Positions 1-11,940 are shown, numbered from the stretch's first letter. The stretch is 64,000 bases of DNA from Vombatus ursinus (GCF_900497805.2 NW_020954569.1:26115439-26179438), one strand, 5' to 3'. Made by a program: numbers and translations. Notes: generated by a model not told the origin, from the letters alone.

Positions 1-242
1 GTCTTATGGTTCAACCACACGAGTCTACTTGCCATTGCTTACAAGTGGCTCTCCATCTCCTGATTCTTCATTCCAACTTTTCTAGTTTTCCCACATGCTT
101 GGAAGGTTTTCTCCCACCTCCACCTCCTGGGATCCCTTGTTTGCTTGAAAACTCAGTTCATGGTAACATCTTATGCCAACTACCCATGACTTTATTCCCC
201 AACTGCCTTGTATTCATTTTGTATGTACTTTGCATACATTAG

Positions 243-370
243 GTGAATGGCAGATTGATGTGGTGAACAGAGAACTGGTCTTAGAGTCAGGACATCCTGG
301 CTTCAGCTTCTTCCACTGGGACTTGCTAGCTGTGTGATCCTGAGTAAGCCCCTTACTCTGTCAGTGCCTC
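243..370 (+). repeat. MIR/CORE-type SINE
   Basis: A tRNA-derived SINE body with the phrases 'ttagagtcaggac', 'ctagctgtgtgatcctgagtaag' in diverged form and 'cagtgcctcag'. It is an old, decayed copy; the exact subfamily is not assigned. Confidence 0.7.
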
Positions 371-619
371 AGACACGTCTTTATGGCTATAGGTTGCTGA
401 GAATGTGCCTGTCTTCTTACTTGGAGGGAGTTCTGCCATGGGAGTTCCCTTTACCTTTGTAAATACTTGTCCAGTCTCAGTTCTTCCAGGCATAATTGTT
501 GTAAACTACTGCTGACACTAGATTGAGGTGTTGCAATGGCTTCTAGGGTGACAGCAAACTTCAACAATGAGGTGAATGCTGAGGAACTCAAGGGTGAAGG
601 TCACCTGATGTTTTTAAAC
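371..619. other. unassigned sequence
   Basis: No gene, RNA or repeat recognised between the SINE and the following hAT element. Confidence 0.4.
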
Positions 620-817
620 CAGGGGTGGGGAACCTGTAGCCTTGAGGCCACATGTGGCCTTCTAGGTCCTCGGTGAGGCCTTTTGTTCAAGTCCAAGTTT
701 TATAGAACAAATCCTTTTATTAAGGGGATTTGCTCTATGAAGTTGGCATTCAGTCAAAGGGCTGTACTTGAGGACCTAGAGAGCCACACATAGCCTCAAG
801 GCTGCACCCTTGTTCCA
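620..817. mobile_element. palindromic non-autonomous hAT (OposCharlie-like)
   Basis: The left half ('aggggtggggaacctg', 'ggccacatgtggcc', 'aggtcctc') is the inverted complement of the right half ('gaggacctagagagccacac'), so the element is mostly one long terminal inverted repeat around a short A/T-rich centre. This is the layout of marsupial Charlie-related hAT MITEs. An 8-bp target duplication is not clear. A shorter relative lies near 29.7 kb. Confidence 0.75.
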
Positions 818-959
818 GATAAAGCTATGGCTGCTTTCTCCCTGGGTCTTTAGGAGTTTACACCCCTGGCCTGGAGGCTAGGAGGGGCTGGACATTCATT
901 CCATGATGTTTCCTGTAGAGACAGCTGCAACTTCTTCAGGGAACAATATGGTCTAAAAC

Positions 960-1068
960 CATTTCTCTTCATTTTTCCCAACTGTAAAATGAGGGAGGGA
1001 TATATGAGTAGTTAGACTAGATGGTCTCCAAGGTCCCTTCTGCTCTGAATCTCTGGTCCTGTGGTTCA
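960..1068 (+). repeat. 3' part of a MIR-like SINE
   Basis: Contains 'actgtaaaatgaggg' and 'gactagatggtctccaagg', the conserved end of marsupial MIR/MON-type SINEs. Confidence 0.65.
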
Positions 1069-1102
1069 TATGGATATACTTCTTTACGTGCATGTTCTCT
1101 AC

Positions 1103-1205
1103 CCCTTTAGAACGGAAGCTCCTTGATGCAGGAACAATTTCACTCGCATCTTTCTCTCCTCAGCACTTTGCAGCATCTGTCACATAGTAGCGCATAATAG
1201 ATGTC
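1103..1205 (+). repeat. L2/MIR 3' tail
   Basis: 'gaagctccttgatgcaggaac' (diverged), 'cagcactttgcagcatctgtc' and 'cacatagtag' follow the L2-type 3' end order. Confidence 0.65.
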
Positions 1206-1860
1206 TCTGAGCTGACGCTGTCTTCCAGACCTATATGGGCAGGATGAAACAGATTAGAGTGTGAAGAGTATAGAACTCAGGAACATGAACTGAAGTAAGA
1301 AGTTGTTGTTGAGGGGGAGGGAATTCATTTTGAAGAATGTGTAGGAGACAGAATCAACCTACAAGGAATCAATCACCACTGCTTCTGTGAGAAGGAGCTT
1401 GTACATAACATGCTTTCCAATGCATCCAGTCACCACAGGAAATCAATTCAGGCAGCAAATCCCCAAATCCTTTCTCCTCCATATTCCCAGGAGAATATTT
1501 CTCTTCTGCATCCACATAAGCTTGCTCACACACATAAAGCATATTTGTACTATTGCATTCTCATGTGTTTGTAATCAGAGTTGATAGGAAAAACCCTGTA
1601 GAAGGTATCGTGAAAACCAGCTCCACTTTTGAGTTTCTAAGAGTGCTCTTGGGGCATCAGGAGGATGTCAGAATTCTGTGGTCACTCAGTGTTTTCACTG
1701 GGACACGTGGGCTTTCCAAGGCCAGCCTAGTAGCTCTTCTGTGTTATACTCAACAAACCACCTGGTAAGCAGTGACTTCCTGGCAGCAATCTGGTTTCCA
1801 ACATTGAAGACCTGACTACTGCCATTTTACTCTGTGGGATCAGCCAGCTTTATCTCCCAA
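1206..1860. other. unassigned sequence
   Basis: No recognised repeat or gene. Two short open frames (65 and 71 codons) show no family resemblance and are probably chance. Confidence 0.4.
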
Positions 1861-1864
1861 GTCT

Positions 1865-2345
1865 CCCCATATGGGAATTCTGATCCAGCTAAACTAGTCT
1901 ACTCTTATTCACATCAGCTCAAAAGTCACCTCCTCTCAGAGACCTTTCCTGATCCCCTGCCCCTTAGCTGTGAATGCCACGCCCTCCAAGGTTACCTTCA
2001 ATTCACTCAGTAATTATCTTGTTTGTTCTGATTTATATGTGCTGTGTCCTCTGTTGGAATATAAGCTGCTTGGAAGCAAGGATTGTTATGCTTTTTCCTT
2101 ATTTCCCATGCTAAGCATAGTGCCTGCTGCACAGTCAGCCCTTAATAAATGCTTCCTAATTGATCAAGTGATTCCCCCAAACCTGTCTCATATTTTCACA
2201 CCTCCATACCTTTGCTTATTCCATTATCTTCATTTAAATACCTGTTCTCCAGATTTTGCTCTATTTCTACCTGTCAAAAACCTATCCATCCTTTAATGTC
2301 TAGATGAAATGTCATCATCGCCACTAAGCCTTCCTTGACTATACC
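1865..2345 (+). repeat. L2 LINE 3' fragments
   Basis: Two adjoining pieces of L2 3' sequence. The first runs through 'aaaagtcacctcctctcag' to 'cccttaataaatgcttcc'; the second (about 2185-2345) has 'ctgttctccagattttgc' and 'gaaatgtcatcatcgcc'. Both are old and non-coding. The 108-codon frame here is accidental. Confidence 0.65.
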
Positions 2346-2349
2346 ACTT

Positions 2350-2560
2350 ATATTATCTCATTTGATCTCAGTGAGGTATGTGCTATTATTATCATCCTTA
2401 TTTTGCAGATGAGGAAACAGAGGCTGAGATAGGTTAAGTGAATCACCACAATTAGTAAGTTAACATACTGTCATGCAGTAGTCATATAGTTAAGTGTCTG
2501 AAATGGGATTTGAATGCTTCCTGACTCTAAGTCCAGCATTCCATCCACTACAACAAAGCA
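2350..2560 (-). repeat. MIR SINE
   Basis: Reverse complement of MIR: 'attatctcatttgatct', 'gcagatgaggaaacagagg', 'gggatttgaatgcttcc'. Confidence 0.75.
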
Positions 2561-2689
2561 CTTTGCAAACCTTAATGCACTATATAAATGCTGGCAATTA
2601 TCATTACCACCTGGAAATGATCTGTCTATTGGATCTCCTGAATCACCCATGTGACAGTCAAGGCCAAAAGATCATGTTAGTCACTGACA

Positions 2690-2925
2690 TAAAAATAATA
2701 ATAGTCCATATTTGTATGGTACTGTAAGGTTTAAAAAGTGTTTTTCCTTGTAACTGCCTCATTAGTGCAAATATTAGTACCTGCATTTTAAAGATGAGGA
2801 CACAGCATCTTAAAGAGATTAAATGCCCCGGCTCACATAGTTTGTAGGTACTGAAGCCAAAACTCAGTTACCTGATGACAAGCTCAGTGTTTTTCCCACT
2901 AATCCACACAGCCTCTCAAAGATGG
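2690..2925 (-). repeat. MIR SINE
   Basis: 'aaagatgaggacacagc', 'ggctcacatagtttgtagg' and 'actaatccacacagcctc' in the order of an inverted MIR. Confidence 0.65.
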
Positions 2926-3650
2926 GGATCAAGAGACAGCTCAACAGCTAACGGGCATGTTTCTCTGGCCAAATAGATGGAGAATCTGCTGTGACATCAG
3001 TTGGACACTAGACTTTGTGCCTAGAGTCTAAATATTGGAGTCAGACTCAAAACTAGGTATTTCTCCCTCCCCAATGGGCTTTATGGGTCAACCACTCACT
3101 GCTGCCAGAAATTCCTCAGTCCCTTACTCTCCTATTCTACTACATGGTCAGCAGCTGTGTGAGGGTCAGCAGCACATAGTCACTGAGTTAACACAAAGTC
3201 TGAGAAGTAAGAATGCGAAACCACAGGCAAGCCATTTAAAGCCCAGCCACCAACTTGTGGCCAAACTGTTACTCACTGGGGATAGTTTTAAGGTTAAGGA
3301 CCTGAATGGTCAAGGCCTAGGATTCCAGGGGCTCTTGACAACCCAACCCAGAAGTTTAATGCCAGAAGATAGTCAAAATGGGAAGAAATTCTCTATTGAT
3401 TGTGAAGTGTTTTAGATGCTTGTTTTCTGATTTTCTTATGCTTTTTGCTTCAGTGGGAATATCACAAAGGCTTCTAAATGAGATTCATAATTATTTGAAA
3501 GAGTTCAGCAAAACTATCCACACTGTAGGAAAAAAAAACAAAAAAACAAGTGGTCTAATAAGTCTATTATCACACTATAATATGCAGTTATATGGATAAC
3601 CCTTAGAGTAGATCCATCAGAATAAATATCTATACTTATGTATATGCATG
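2926..3650. other. unassigned sequence with a 126-codon open frame
   Basis: The plus-strand frame at 3035-3415 is one of the longest not explained by a transposon. Its product (start MESDSKLGISPSPMGF) is rich in Ser, Gln and Leu, has no domain I recognise, and has no splice or promoter context. I treat it as probably accidental. Confidence 0.3.
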
Positions 3651-3725
3651 GGGGAAGCTAGGTGGTGCAGTGGATAGAGTGTCAGACACTATTTGTGAGC
3701 TAAGGTCTAGACCTACATTTATAAT
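3651..3725 (+). repeat. 5' head of a WSINE-like SINE, truncated
   Basis: 'gctaggtggtgcagtggata' is the diagnostic head of the marsupial tRNA-derived SINE. The body after it is lost or decayed. Confidence 0.6.
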
Positions 3726-3734
3726 TTCAATGGT

Positions 3735-4495
3735 TTACAGAACTTGATACCTATAGACAACTCATCTGCAGCTTAGTGACTTTCCTTCAGAGCCTCCCAA
3801 ACACTGAACTAACTCTGGCAATGTGTATCAACTTCATTATCAATGTGTACATCCCTGGAAAGTACTCTACCAAGGTAAATGAACTTATTCACAGCATTTA
3901 AAACTTCTTCATTTGCTGTAACCAATGGTTTCATGTATGGATGGTGGATGATAGAGCACCTGTGTTTTCTTGGTGTTAATTATGCCAAAATTAGCACAAG
4001 TAGCAGAGAATCAATGCATACCTTATTGCATCTCAACTTCAGAGGCTGCATTGAGTGCACAATCATAGGCAAACAGAAAATTATGCACAAACACTCCCTC
4101 CATTTTGGTCTTGACTTGTAGCCTTTTCAAGTTAAAGAATTTACCATCAGTGCAGTAGCTGACCTTGATGTCATGTTCATTCTTTTTGAAATTATTTGAC
4201 AACGTGGCTGAAAACATCATGCTAAAAAGCATAGGAGCAAGCACACAGCCTTGTTTCACTCCATTAGTGATTAGGAAAGCACAAGAGCACTGTCCATTAT
4301 CCATGCTCTCATGAAATTGATGTACAATGCTGATGGACTTCTTTGGACAACCAAATTTTGACAAATTTTCCATAAGCCCTCACTACTAACAGTATCAAAG
4401 GTCAGATCTACAAACGTTGTGTACAGACCTATGCACTGCTCCTGGCATTTCTCCTGGAGTTCCCAGGCAGCAGTGAGGGTAGGGGAAGAAGAGGA
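3735..4495 (-). mobile_element. non-LTR reverse transcriptase fragment
   Basis: Read on the minus strand, successive frames give 'DLTFDTVSSEGLWKI', then an open stretch (4373-4023) with 'KFGCPKKSISIVHQFHESM', 'NGVKQGCVLAPMLFS', a degraded catalytic box 'FLFAYDCALNA' and, further on, 'NTKKTQVLYHPP'. These are RT palm and thumb motifs of a LINE, closest in my memory to RTE-like elements. The catalytic FADD is changed to FAYD, and ends and ORF are broken, so it is a fossil. It differs from the BovB-type copy near 39 kb. Confidence 0.75.
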
Positions 4496-5760
4496 AAAGA
4501 AAGGAGGAGAGAGAAAGGGAGGGGGATTCGATGAGAGAAAGGGAGAAGAAGAGGAGAGAAGAGGAAAGGAAAGAAAATGAGAGTAAATGGAAGAACTGGT
4601 TGAAGAATTTTTTCAAGGAGTTTGGCTGAATAGGAAGGAGAGATATCAGGCAATAGCTAGCAGGGATGGCAGTATCTAGAGAAGTTTTTTGTTTATTTTC
4701 TTATTTTAGAATAGGGGAGATCTGGGCGTGTTTGTGGACAGAAGGGAAAGAAATATTAGATAGAGAGATACTGAAAAATTAGAAGTTGAGAGGATAATAG
4801 TGAGACTAATCTCCTGGGGAATACAGGAGGGATGGGTTCAAAATTACCTACAGAGGGGTTTGACCTTGGCTAGGAAAAGACCACTACTTCAACAAAGATT
4901 ATGATAATGCATGAAATGAAGTGTGTGTGTGTGTGTGTGTGTGTTTCAGGAGTGGGGTGATAATCAAGGCTCTCTTAAATGAGGAGGAGGGAAAAGAGGA
5001 AGATAATGGTGAATTTTCTTAAGCTTTTAGGAAAATGAAGTGAAAATCTTGGATGAGAGTATGAAGAGGAGAGAATGCTATGGGAATCTTGAAGAGAAAA
5101 GAGAAAGTTGAAACAACTATTGTGTAAAGTAGAGTAGAGAATGAATGAAGGAGAAATAAAATGATTTCCCTGCTGTAGTGAGAGCCCATTTGAGATTAGA
5201 TAACAAATTTCTAGTGTAAGCAGTCAACACTATTTTGTGACTCCCTTCAAGTCTTTTGGCAGCTGAGTGTTGTGAGTAAGAGTCAAGGAGGTGGATGGGG
5301 TTATCAAACACATGAGCAGTGATAGAACAGAGGAGCAAGAAATCTGAAAGATTTGAAAGTAGTAGATAGTGTAGTGTTAAACTGGTTCACCAAAGTTTTA
5401 AGACAGAATGAGTGGAGACTATACATAGTAAGGGTGATGAATGTGAGTTCCTTGTGGGAGCTGAGTGTCTAGTAGATACCAAGTGCTTAATACATGATTG
5501 CTGACTAGTGACCAACCTGCCTGTTAAAATAATGAGTGATGGGGATTGCATGTCATAGTGAAGATGAATTAGTTTTAGAGGACTAAAGAATAGTGACCAA
5601 ATGTTAGGAAATTTTGATTGGATAAAGGAATTTCGGAATTCTTGACCATAGAAATGGAGCACTCATGGGTGAGGGTAAAAATCTTTCTATGTAGCTGAGG
5701 AAGAATGGAGGAATAAATCAAAGGAAGTAAGCATATTTAGTATTTTAAGGAACATCAACA
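4480..5760 (+). repeat. distal part of unnamed repeat family R
   Basis: Purine-rich sequence with phrases that recur at 19.4-20.9 kb, such as 'ttcaaggagtttggctg', a stretch around 'tttgagattagataac' and 'gtcaaggaggtggatgggg'. The same family is seen more fully at 15.8-17.0 kb and 58.9-61.7 kb. No coding capacity is seen. A (TG)n run sits at 4921-4945. Confidence 0.5.
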
Positions 5761-6494
5761 TACATGTTGAATTTCCTTGATACGTGCAGATAGAGATTGT
5801 AAGCCAAGCACTGAAATGTTAGTAGGCAACAATCGCCAGGATTGTCAGATTATATAATAAATATGAATGGGGCAACCACTAAAAGGGGTTCTCTGATTGA
5901 TAGCACTAGAGGAAGAGTTTGAAAGTGGCACTGGAAAGCAAGGAGTATTCTGATTCTCCTCGGGGACCAATGAGTTGAAAGGGATAAGAAAAAAAGTATA
6001 AGAGAAGATGAAGGGGGGCAGTAGTAGACTCAGTATAATTGGGGGAGCATTGAATAAAAATAAGGGCAGTGGAAGCATAAGAAGAAAAGATAAGGAAAAT
6101 TTGAAAACCCATTTGTACATGTTTCGTCTGTTGTGTAACAGAGTTAAAGTCATAGTGATTAATTAGTTTCCAAATAAACACATAAAATGCAAGTTATTAT
6201 GGATCAGTGGTCAAGTCCACCAACAGGTCTTAACAAGCAACTGTTGATAGGCAAGTATGTCATTTATTGTCAGGAATGTATCAGTATGTATCGGCAGGAA
6301 TATGTGCATGTAATAACTTGTTTACAATATGATACAGTATGGTTACATGATTCAATCTTGCAGAAAGTAGATTTCCAGGGGGGGTGATGAGTAATTTTTT
6401 TTTAAAAAGGGGGCAGTAGGCCAAATAAGTTTCAGAACCTCTGGTCTAGGTGTATAAGAATGAGGCAGTGGACTGCAGACACTGAGGAGGGTGG
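5761..6494. other. unassigned sequence
   Basis: No recognised gene. Minus-strand frames of about 90-100 codons in this block are low-complexity and hydrophobic, and look accidental. Confidence 0.35.
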
Positions 6495-6519
6495 GTTTTG
6501 TTGTTGTTGTTGTTGTTTT
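6495..6519. repeat. (GTT)n microsatellite
   Basis: Run of gtt units in an otherwise unassigned block. Confidence 0.9.
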
Positions 6520-7865
6520 AAGGTAGGAAATTCATTATCATTGAAATCAGGAGAGTAAGAATGAGTAAAAGTAACTCATTACAATTAGAGAGGGGAACAT
6601 GGCAGTGATGGTGGTGGCAAAGTCCTAAACCTTTGCTTCCCATAGTTGTGAATTAAGCACATTTTTGGTGATTCTCTGAGCAACAGGGGGCATATGCACA
6701 ATTCTATTCAATTCTAAAAGATGTATATCTCAGGAAATTCCCCTTAAGGAAAGCATATGAAAGAAGACAGAACTATAATCAATGCAGTAATCATCTTGAC
6801 TTCAGAGCTTGATGACAAAGTAGGCCTCCTGCCTCTTAGGAGAGAGGAGATGGACTAGGGGTCTAGAATGAAACCTACATTTTCAGATGTGGTCAATAAA
6901 TTGATTTTGTTTTGCTTGTCTATGCCTATTTGTTCTAAGGGAGAGCTGCTGTGGGGTAGAATCAAATAAGAGGGGTGTGATACAAAAAAAAAGAATTAAA
7001 ACATTTTTAAAATACACAGAAGAAAGCAAAAAGCACATCAGAAGGGGACAGAGAGTGATTTTGTTTCTTCTTTATCATTTTGATATACATTAATAAAATA
7101 GTATGTAACAGAACTTCATGGCTTCATCCATAATATTCTTTTTTATTCTTTGAATAATGAAATATTCATGACTGCTAAGTTCATAACATTAAAAATGGGC
7201 AAGGGTATGCTAATCATTGCAGAATAAGTCCAGGCAGAAAATCGATGATGCTCTGTTGATGAAGGCACATGAGTAGAATGAGGCTCACAGGCTTTTAATC
7301 TTGATGCTTACTGTAGTGTACCTGGTGGTCTGGGCCATGGTTTAGGGGATGGAGAGAAAAGCTCCACCTTCCTGCAAGAAGTAGCAATGACCAACTAAAT
7401 CTTTGATATGTTCCACAAAGTTAGAAAGTTTCCAGCACGGACATGGCCAAAGGCTGTGTTGGTTAGACTAACTAAGTACAAAGAAGTATGTATGTGCTCA
7501 TGAGTGATGTATTTTCTGGTCTTGATGATCAATAAAAAAAAGATAACTATATAAAATTTTGCTGAATCTTATGTGACTCCCTTCTGCTTTCACATGGTTG
7601 ATAGTGTAGTGTGGATAAAAAGGGCAAGAAGTACTCATTATTATCCAGTTAATAGAGCATTTGCAAAAATTAATTTAACCATTTATATAATATATAGCCA
7701 TTCCCCCAAAACCAATGAGTTCATATGACAATGGAAAAATAGAATTATGCTGGTATTCTTACTATCAACGAAACCAGAGGACAAAAATAAGTTGCAGGTA
7801 AATGAAAGAACGAATTTCCATAATGAAGATCCATGTCTCCATCATTGGCTCTCCACAAGGAAAGA
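6520..7865. other. unassigned sequence
   Basis: About 1.3 kb without a recognised element. At 7531-7541 an AATAAA runs straight into eight A residues, which could be the tail of an old retrocopy, but I could not identify a parent in the preceding 300 bases. Confidence 0.35.
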
Positions 7866-7995
7866 AATATGCAGACAGGAAGGAAATATGCTGACTTGCC
7901 CAAGGTCAAAGAGCTCATTAATAGTCCTAGCTAGCTAGGACATAAACCCAGTTTTCTCTGCACTCTAAGTTTTTTGCCCTTATCTTTATGCTATA
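7866..7995 (-). repeat. MIR-type SINE
   Basis: 'gacttgcccaaggtcaaag' followed by a degraded 'acataaacccag...ctctgcactct' is an inverted MIR core. Confidence 0.6.
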
Positions 7996-8394
7996 CCATA
8001 CATCTGATTTCAGTGCAACCAGAGACAACAAAAGCATCATTTCATGATGTACTTGATCATCTGCCTTCCAGTGTTTACAATAGATAAAAGTAAACAGACT
8101 TCCATGGTGATAATGACAATATGTGCTGCAGATAAGGAAAAAGGAGAGAAAATCTGTAATAAACTTCCCAAGATTCAACCAAAACGAATCAACATGAATC
8201 TTGATACTGAACTACTTCAATGGAAAGTTGGACATGGAAGAAGATGAAAAATCACTTGGTTAGAAATTATGTCAAAGGATTAAGAGTTGAAAAACACAAA
8301 AGGCTTATAGGCTGTTCAGAGATCTCACACTTGTACACCATAAATATTTTCTTATCTAAGAGGTAAAACATACTAGATACAGCCAAAGTCAAAA
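7996..8394. other. unassigned sequence
   Basis: Short overlapping frames on both strands but no recognisable product or repeat. Confidence 0.35.
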
Positions 8395-8558
8395 AAGTGC
8401 TGGCTCTCAAGTCAGAGAAACTAAGTTTAAATGACTATGTGTCCTTGGGTAAGTTGCTTAACCTCCCTGTGACTCAGTATCCTCATTTGTAAAATAAGGG
8501 AGTTGACTAAATTACCTTTAAAGTTCTTTCCATTTCTAGATCAAAAATCTTGTGAACA
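8395..8558 (+). repeat. MIR-like SINE
   Basis: 'ctctcaagtcagagaaact', 'gtgtccttgggtaagttgc', 'ctcatttgtaaaataaggg' in order. Confidence 0.75.
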
Positions 8559-8604
8559 TTATAAAAAAATGAAATTAACCATAGCTTCTGTCAACTTATA
8601 GTCC

Positions 8605-8728
8605 TAGAGATTACTTAAGGGTTGTCCATATACTTATAGCTAGTACATGTGAAAAGTGGATTTGAAACTAGACAGGCCTTCCTCACTCCAAAGCCAAAAT
8701 GTCATTCTGTTCTACCTTTCTGACTGTA
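8605..8728 (-). repeat. MIR fragment
   Basis: 'gtggatttgaaactagacagg' (diverged) and 'ccaaaatgtcattctgttctacc' fit the inverted MIR 5' half. Confidence 0.5.
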
Positions 8729-8859
8729 GTTTAACAAACAAGGAGTGTCTGCTATGTGTATAACAGTCAGTTCAGAATCAGTTCATCAGCTACTAAGAAC
8801 ACAAATCAAAATCAATACCAAATCAGAAGGATGGATAAAGGTGAGAAGATACTTTTTTT

Positions 8860-9546
8860 GGGCCATAAAACTGTGCACCCCCTTTGATCCAGCAATAACA
8901 CTACTAGGTTTATATCTCAAAGAGATCAAAGAAAAGGGAAATGGACCTATTTGTACATAACTATGTATAGTAGCTCTTTTGGTAGTGACAGAGAATTGGA
9001 AATTGAGGTCATGTCCATCAATTGGGGAATGACTGGACAAGATGTGGTATTTGATTGTGATGGAATACCATTGCACTGTAAGAAATGATGAACAGGATGC
9101 TCTCAGAAAAACCTGGAAAGACTTACTGATGAACTGATGCAAAGTGAAATGAGCAGAACTAAGAGAGCATTGTACACAGTAACAGCAATATTGTAAGGAT
9201 GAGCAACTGTGAAAGACTTAGTTACTCTGATCAAGACAATGATCCAAGGTAATTCCAAAGGACTCATGGTGAAAAATGCTATCTACTTACAGAGAAAGTG
9301 AGAACTGATAAACTCTGAGTGCAGATTGCATACTTTATTTTACTTTCTTTATTATTCTTATTTTTACGTGTGTTTCTTTTGCAACATGGCTAATATGGAA
9401 ATATATTTTGCATGATTTCACATATATAATCAATACCATATCATTTGCCCTCTTGAAAGATGTAGAATAGGTAAGGGAAGGGAGAGAATTTGGAACTCAA
9501 CTTTTTAAAAAAATGTTAAAATTGTAATGCAATTAAGAAATATTTA
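8860..9546 (+). mobile_element. L1 3' end, 5'-truncated
   Basis: Covers the last part of marsupial L1 ORF2 and the 3' UTR. Conserved phrases are 'cacccc..tttgatccagcaat', 'ggaaattgaggtcatgtcc', 'aaacctggaaagactta' and 'gatgcaaagtgaaatgagc'. It ends in an A-rich tail. The tail was later the landing site of the NOP10 retrocopy, so this L1 is older than that event. Confidence 0.85.
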
Positions 9547-10089
9547 GGATTCTTTCCGTGGCGCATCCGGATTGTGAAGTGAATTGGCCACGATGTTTCT
9601 GCAGTATTACCTCAACGAGCAAGGGGACTGGGTCTACACCCTAAACAAAACAGACTCTGTAGGACAACAGAACTGTTCAGCTCACCCAGCCAGATTCTCC
9701 CCAGACGACAAGTATTCAAGACACTGTATCACTATCAAGAAGAGATTCAAAGTTCTCATGATCCAACAAGCACGATTGGTCCTCTGAATTACCAACCACC
9801 AAGCAATGGCAGCTGCCAAGGACTTTGGCCCAGGAACCTTTTCCTACATCTAGGAGACCTCATTCAGAAAGAGCTCGTATCTTTGACTCTTTAACCTATT
9901 CTCACAACTTTCCAATTACTACTTTTGTACACTTGCTTCTTAGAATCTAGTCTCAATTTGTTTGTGTTCCTCTCTGTACTTGGTAGCAATCAACCTAAAA
10001 TGAAAAAGCCTAAAGTTGACCCATCTATTTAATCAATGTTGTAGGCTATTAAAGCTGAAATGATTTAGAAAAAAAAGAAGAAATATTTA
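9535..10089 (+). pseudogene. NOP10: NOP10 processed retrocopy
   Basis: A spliced-mRNA copy of NOP10, the small H/ACA snoRNP protein needed for pseudouridylation of rRNA and for telomerase RNA stability in the nucleolus. The frame at 9593-9787 is open from ATG to stop and gives 64 residues, the full family length. It starts [12 protein letters not shown] and keeps '[17 protein letters not shown]' and '[11 protein letters not shown]'. Compared with the human protein from memory, about ten residues differ, including R-to-W and R-to-C changes typical of CpG decay. There is no intron, a 3' UTR follows, and the copy is flanked by a perfect 12-bp duplication (aagaaatattta at 9535-9546 and 10078-10089). 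These are L1-mediated retrocopy marks. It lies at the end of an older L1. No promoter is visible, so expression is unknown. Confidence 0.92.
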
Positions 10090-10439
10090 ATAAAACAAAT
10101 AAAACATTTTTAAAATAGAAAAACTAGAGATAATATAAAATAAAAAGATACTTCTTCATGAAAGTATATATGGTTAAATTAGATCCAGAATAAACTGCTT
10201 AAAAAGGTAGAGATGTCCAGTTTGAAATGCCAGACTGATGCTTAAGAGAGAGGTCATATCTTGAGATTTCAATTTGGATATAATCTCATAGAAAAAAATA
10301 GTTGAAGCTCTGATAATAGATAAGAATTCTAATGAAGAGTATGCAGAGAGAAAAAAAAGCCCAAGAATTGATCACTGGGGAATGCTACTTTAACACATTG
10401 GAAAATTCATTTACTAGATAAACTACCTGCCCCCTTGGC
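10090..10439. other. A/T-rich unassigned sequence
   Basis: A-rich stretch after the retrocopy, probably displaced L1 tail and flank. Nothing coding is seen. Confidence 0.4.
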
Positions 10440-10548
10440 AATAATAATTATTATAAAATCTAACATTTAGGTGTCTTTTTAAATGTCTCAAAATGCTTTA
10501 CATTGGATCTTCAGGAATATAACTTGAGATAGGCAAATTTTTAGAGCT
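10440..10548 (-). repeat. MIR fragment
   Basis: 'aaaatgctttacattggatctt' (degraded) and 'aacttgagataggcaaat' match the inverted 3' half of MIR. Confidence 0.5.
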
Positions 10549-10884
10549 GAAACTATTAGTTGGAAAATGAGATAATGCATAAGGTTCTATGGTCAGGAGA
10601 GGTACTTGGAGCAATCCTGGGATGGTCAAAAGATATTGCAATCCTGAATGGTGAACAGTGTTACAAAGAAGGAGGGAGGGCTAGGTAAAAAGCTATCAAA
10701 GAAAAAATTTAAACCCGTCAGTTTTGTCTAGGGTACAATATATTTTGATAAAATTTATTCAGGAGAATACAGATTGAGGTGAAAATCTTATCTGAAAACT
10801 GTTTTTTTCTATTAAGGTAGCACCTATAATTTGACTGGTACATTGATCTACTGATGGGAAAACTCCCTACCTTCAGGCAGATTG

Positions 10885-11035
10885 GCAATTTATCTGAAAT
10901 ACATAGAATCAGAAAGTTGTCTGGGGGAGGATTAGAGAGTAAATCATTTACCAGTAGCCACACAGTATGTGTTAGAAGCAGGTCTTGAACCTAGGTCTGA
11001 TTCCAAGACTCCTCTATCCAGTAAGCCATATTGCA
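10885..11035 (-). repeat. MIR-type SINE
   Basis: 'gccacacagtatgtgttag', 'aggtcttgaacctaggtctg', 'ctctatccagtaagccat'. Confidence 0.7.
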
Positions 11036-11047
11036 AACAGTTTCCTT

Positions 11048-11200
11048 AAAATTATTTTTTTTTGTCTTTTTGGAGTCAATAGAGGTTAAATGACTTGCCC
11101 AGGGTCACATACCTAGTAAATGTCTGAAGCTGGATTTGAACTCAGGTCCTCCTGGTTTCAGGACCAGTGTTCTATCCCTTCTGCCACCTAGCTGCCCACT
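11048..11200 (-). repeat. WSINE-like SINE
   Basis: Inverted copy: T-rich tail first, then 'cttgcccagggtcacatacc', 'gatttgaactcaggtcctcc' and 'tgccacctagctgcccac'. Fairly well preserved. Confidence 0.85.
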
Positions 11201-11940
11201 AAGTTGTTATTAATATATATTATGTCTCTGGGATGAATAAAAGAGAAGCCAGAGTTATTATAGATGCTGAAATTCAGAAGGAAAGAAGAATTAAAAGGAA
11301 GAAAAAAGGAAAATCTTTAGGGCTTTCTTTAGTCTTGTCTACTATAAAAATAATGCAATGTACCTTCCTGGGAAATGCTCCATAAAGCCTTCTGAGTTTT
11401 GGAATTGGGGCATTTTTCTTTGCTGTTACTTCTTAAGTTGTCCTAGAACTTTATGCAAAAAAGAAAAAAAAAATCAGTCAAACATTTTGCAACATGTGTG
11501 CCTTTTTATGGAAAACAAAACATTTGCATAAAGCATGAAGCACAATGAGGTTTCAAGTAATGTTGAAACTCTTTGTTCGTGGTGAGGAACTTGGCAACAT
11601 GTAGTGTCTGCCATGACATTAATTATATATTTGCTTCCAACCTTGGTGTTTATTGGCATGTGGAAAGTGTTTATAATCTTGTAGGATCACCACTAATTAT
11701 TGCTAAACTATGCTCTTGATATCATGAAAGTAATAACGGTTTCTTTCATTCTATAGGACCCGCCTTATTTGTTCCAATAACTCATTTTATTTAGCCTACC
11801 AGACTTTCTATATAACAAAGGAATGTGTCATCTTCCCTGCCCCACCTCATCCTTTTATGTTAAAGATGCATTTCTCATCTGTCTAGGCTAAAAGTCTACT
11901 TCCAGTTTACCCTGCATATTTCTTGTATGTACATGGTTGT
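11201..11940. other. unassigned sequence
   Basis: No gene or named repeat recognised. Confidence 0.35.

Noticed and set aside
3035-3415. 126-codon plus-strand open frame as a gene
   Set aside because: No domain, splice context or recognisable homologue; the length is within chance for 64 kb, and the frame overlaps no conserved feature.
7200-7541. Processed pseudogene ending at AATAAA plus eight A residues
   Set aside because: No parent gene could be recognised in any frame and no flanking duplication was found; noted only as a possibility.
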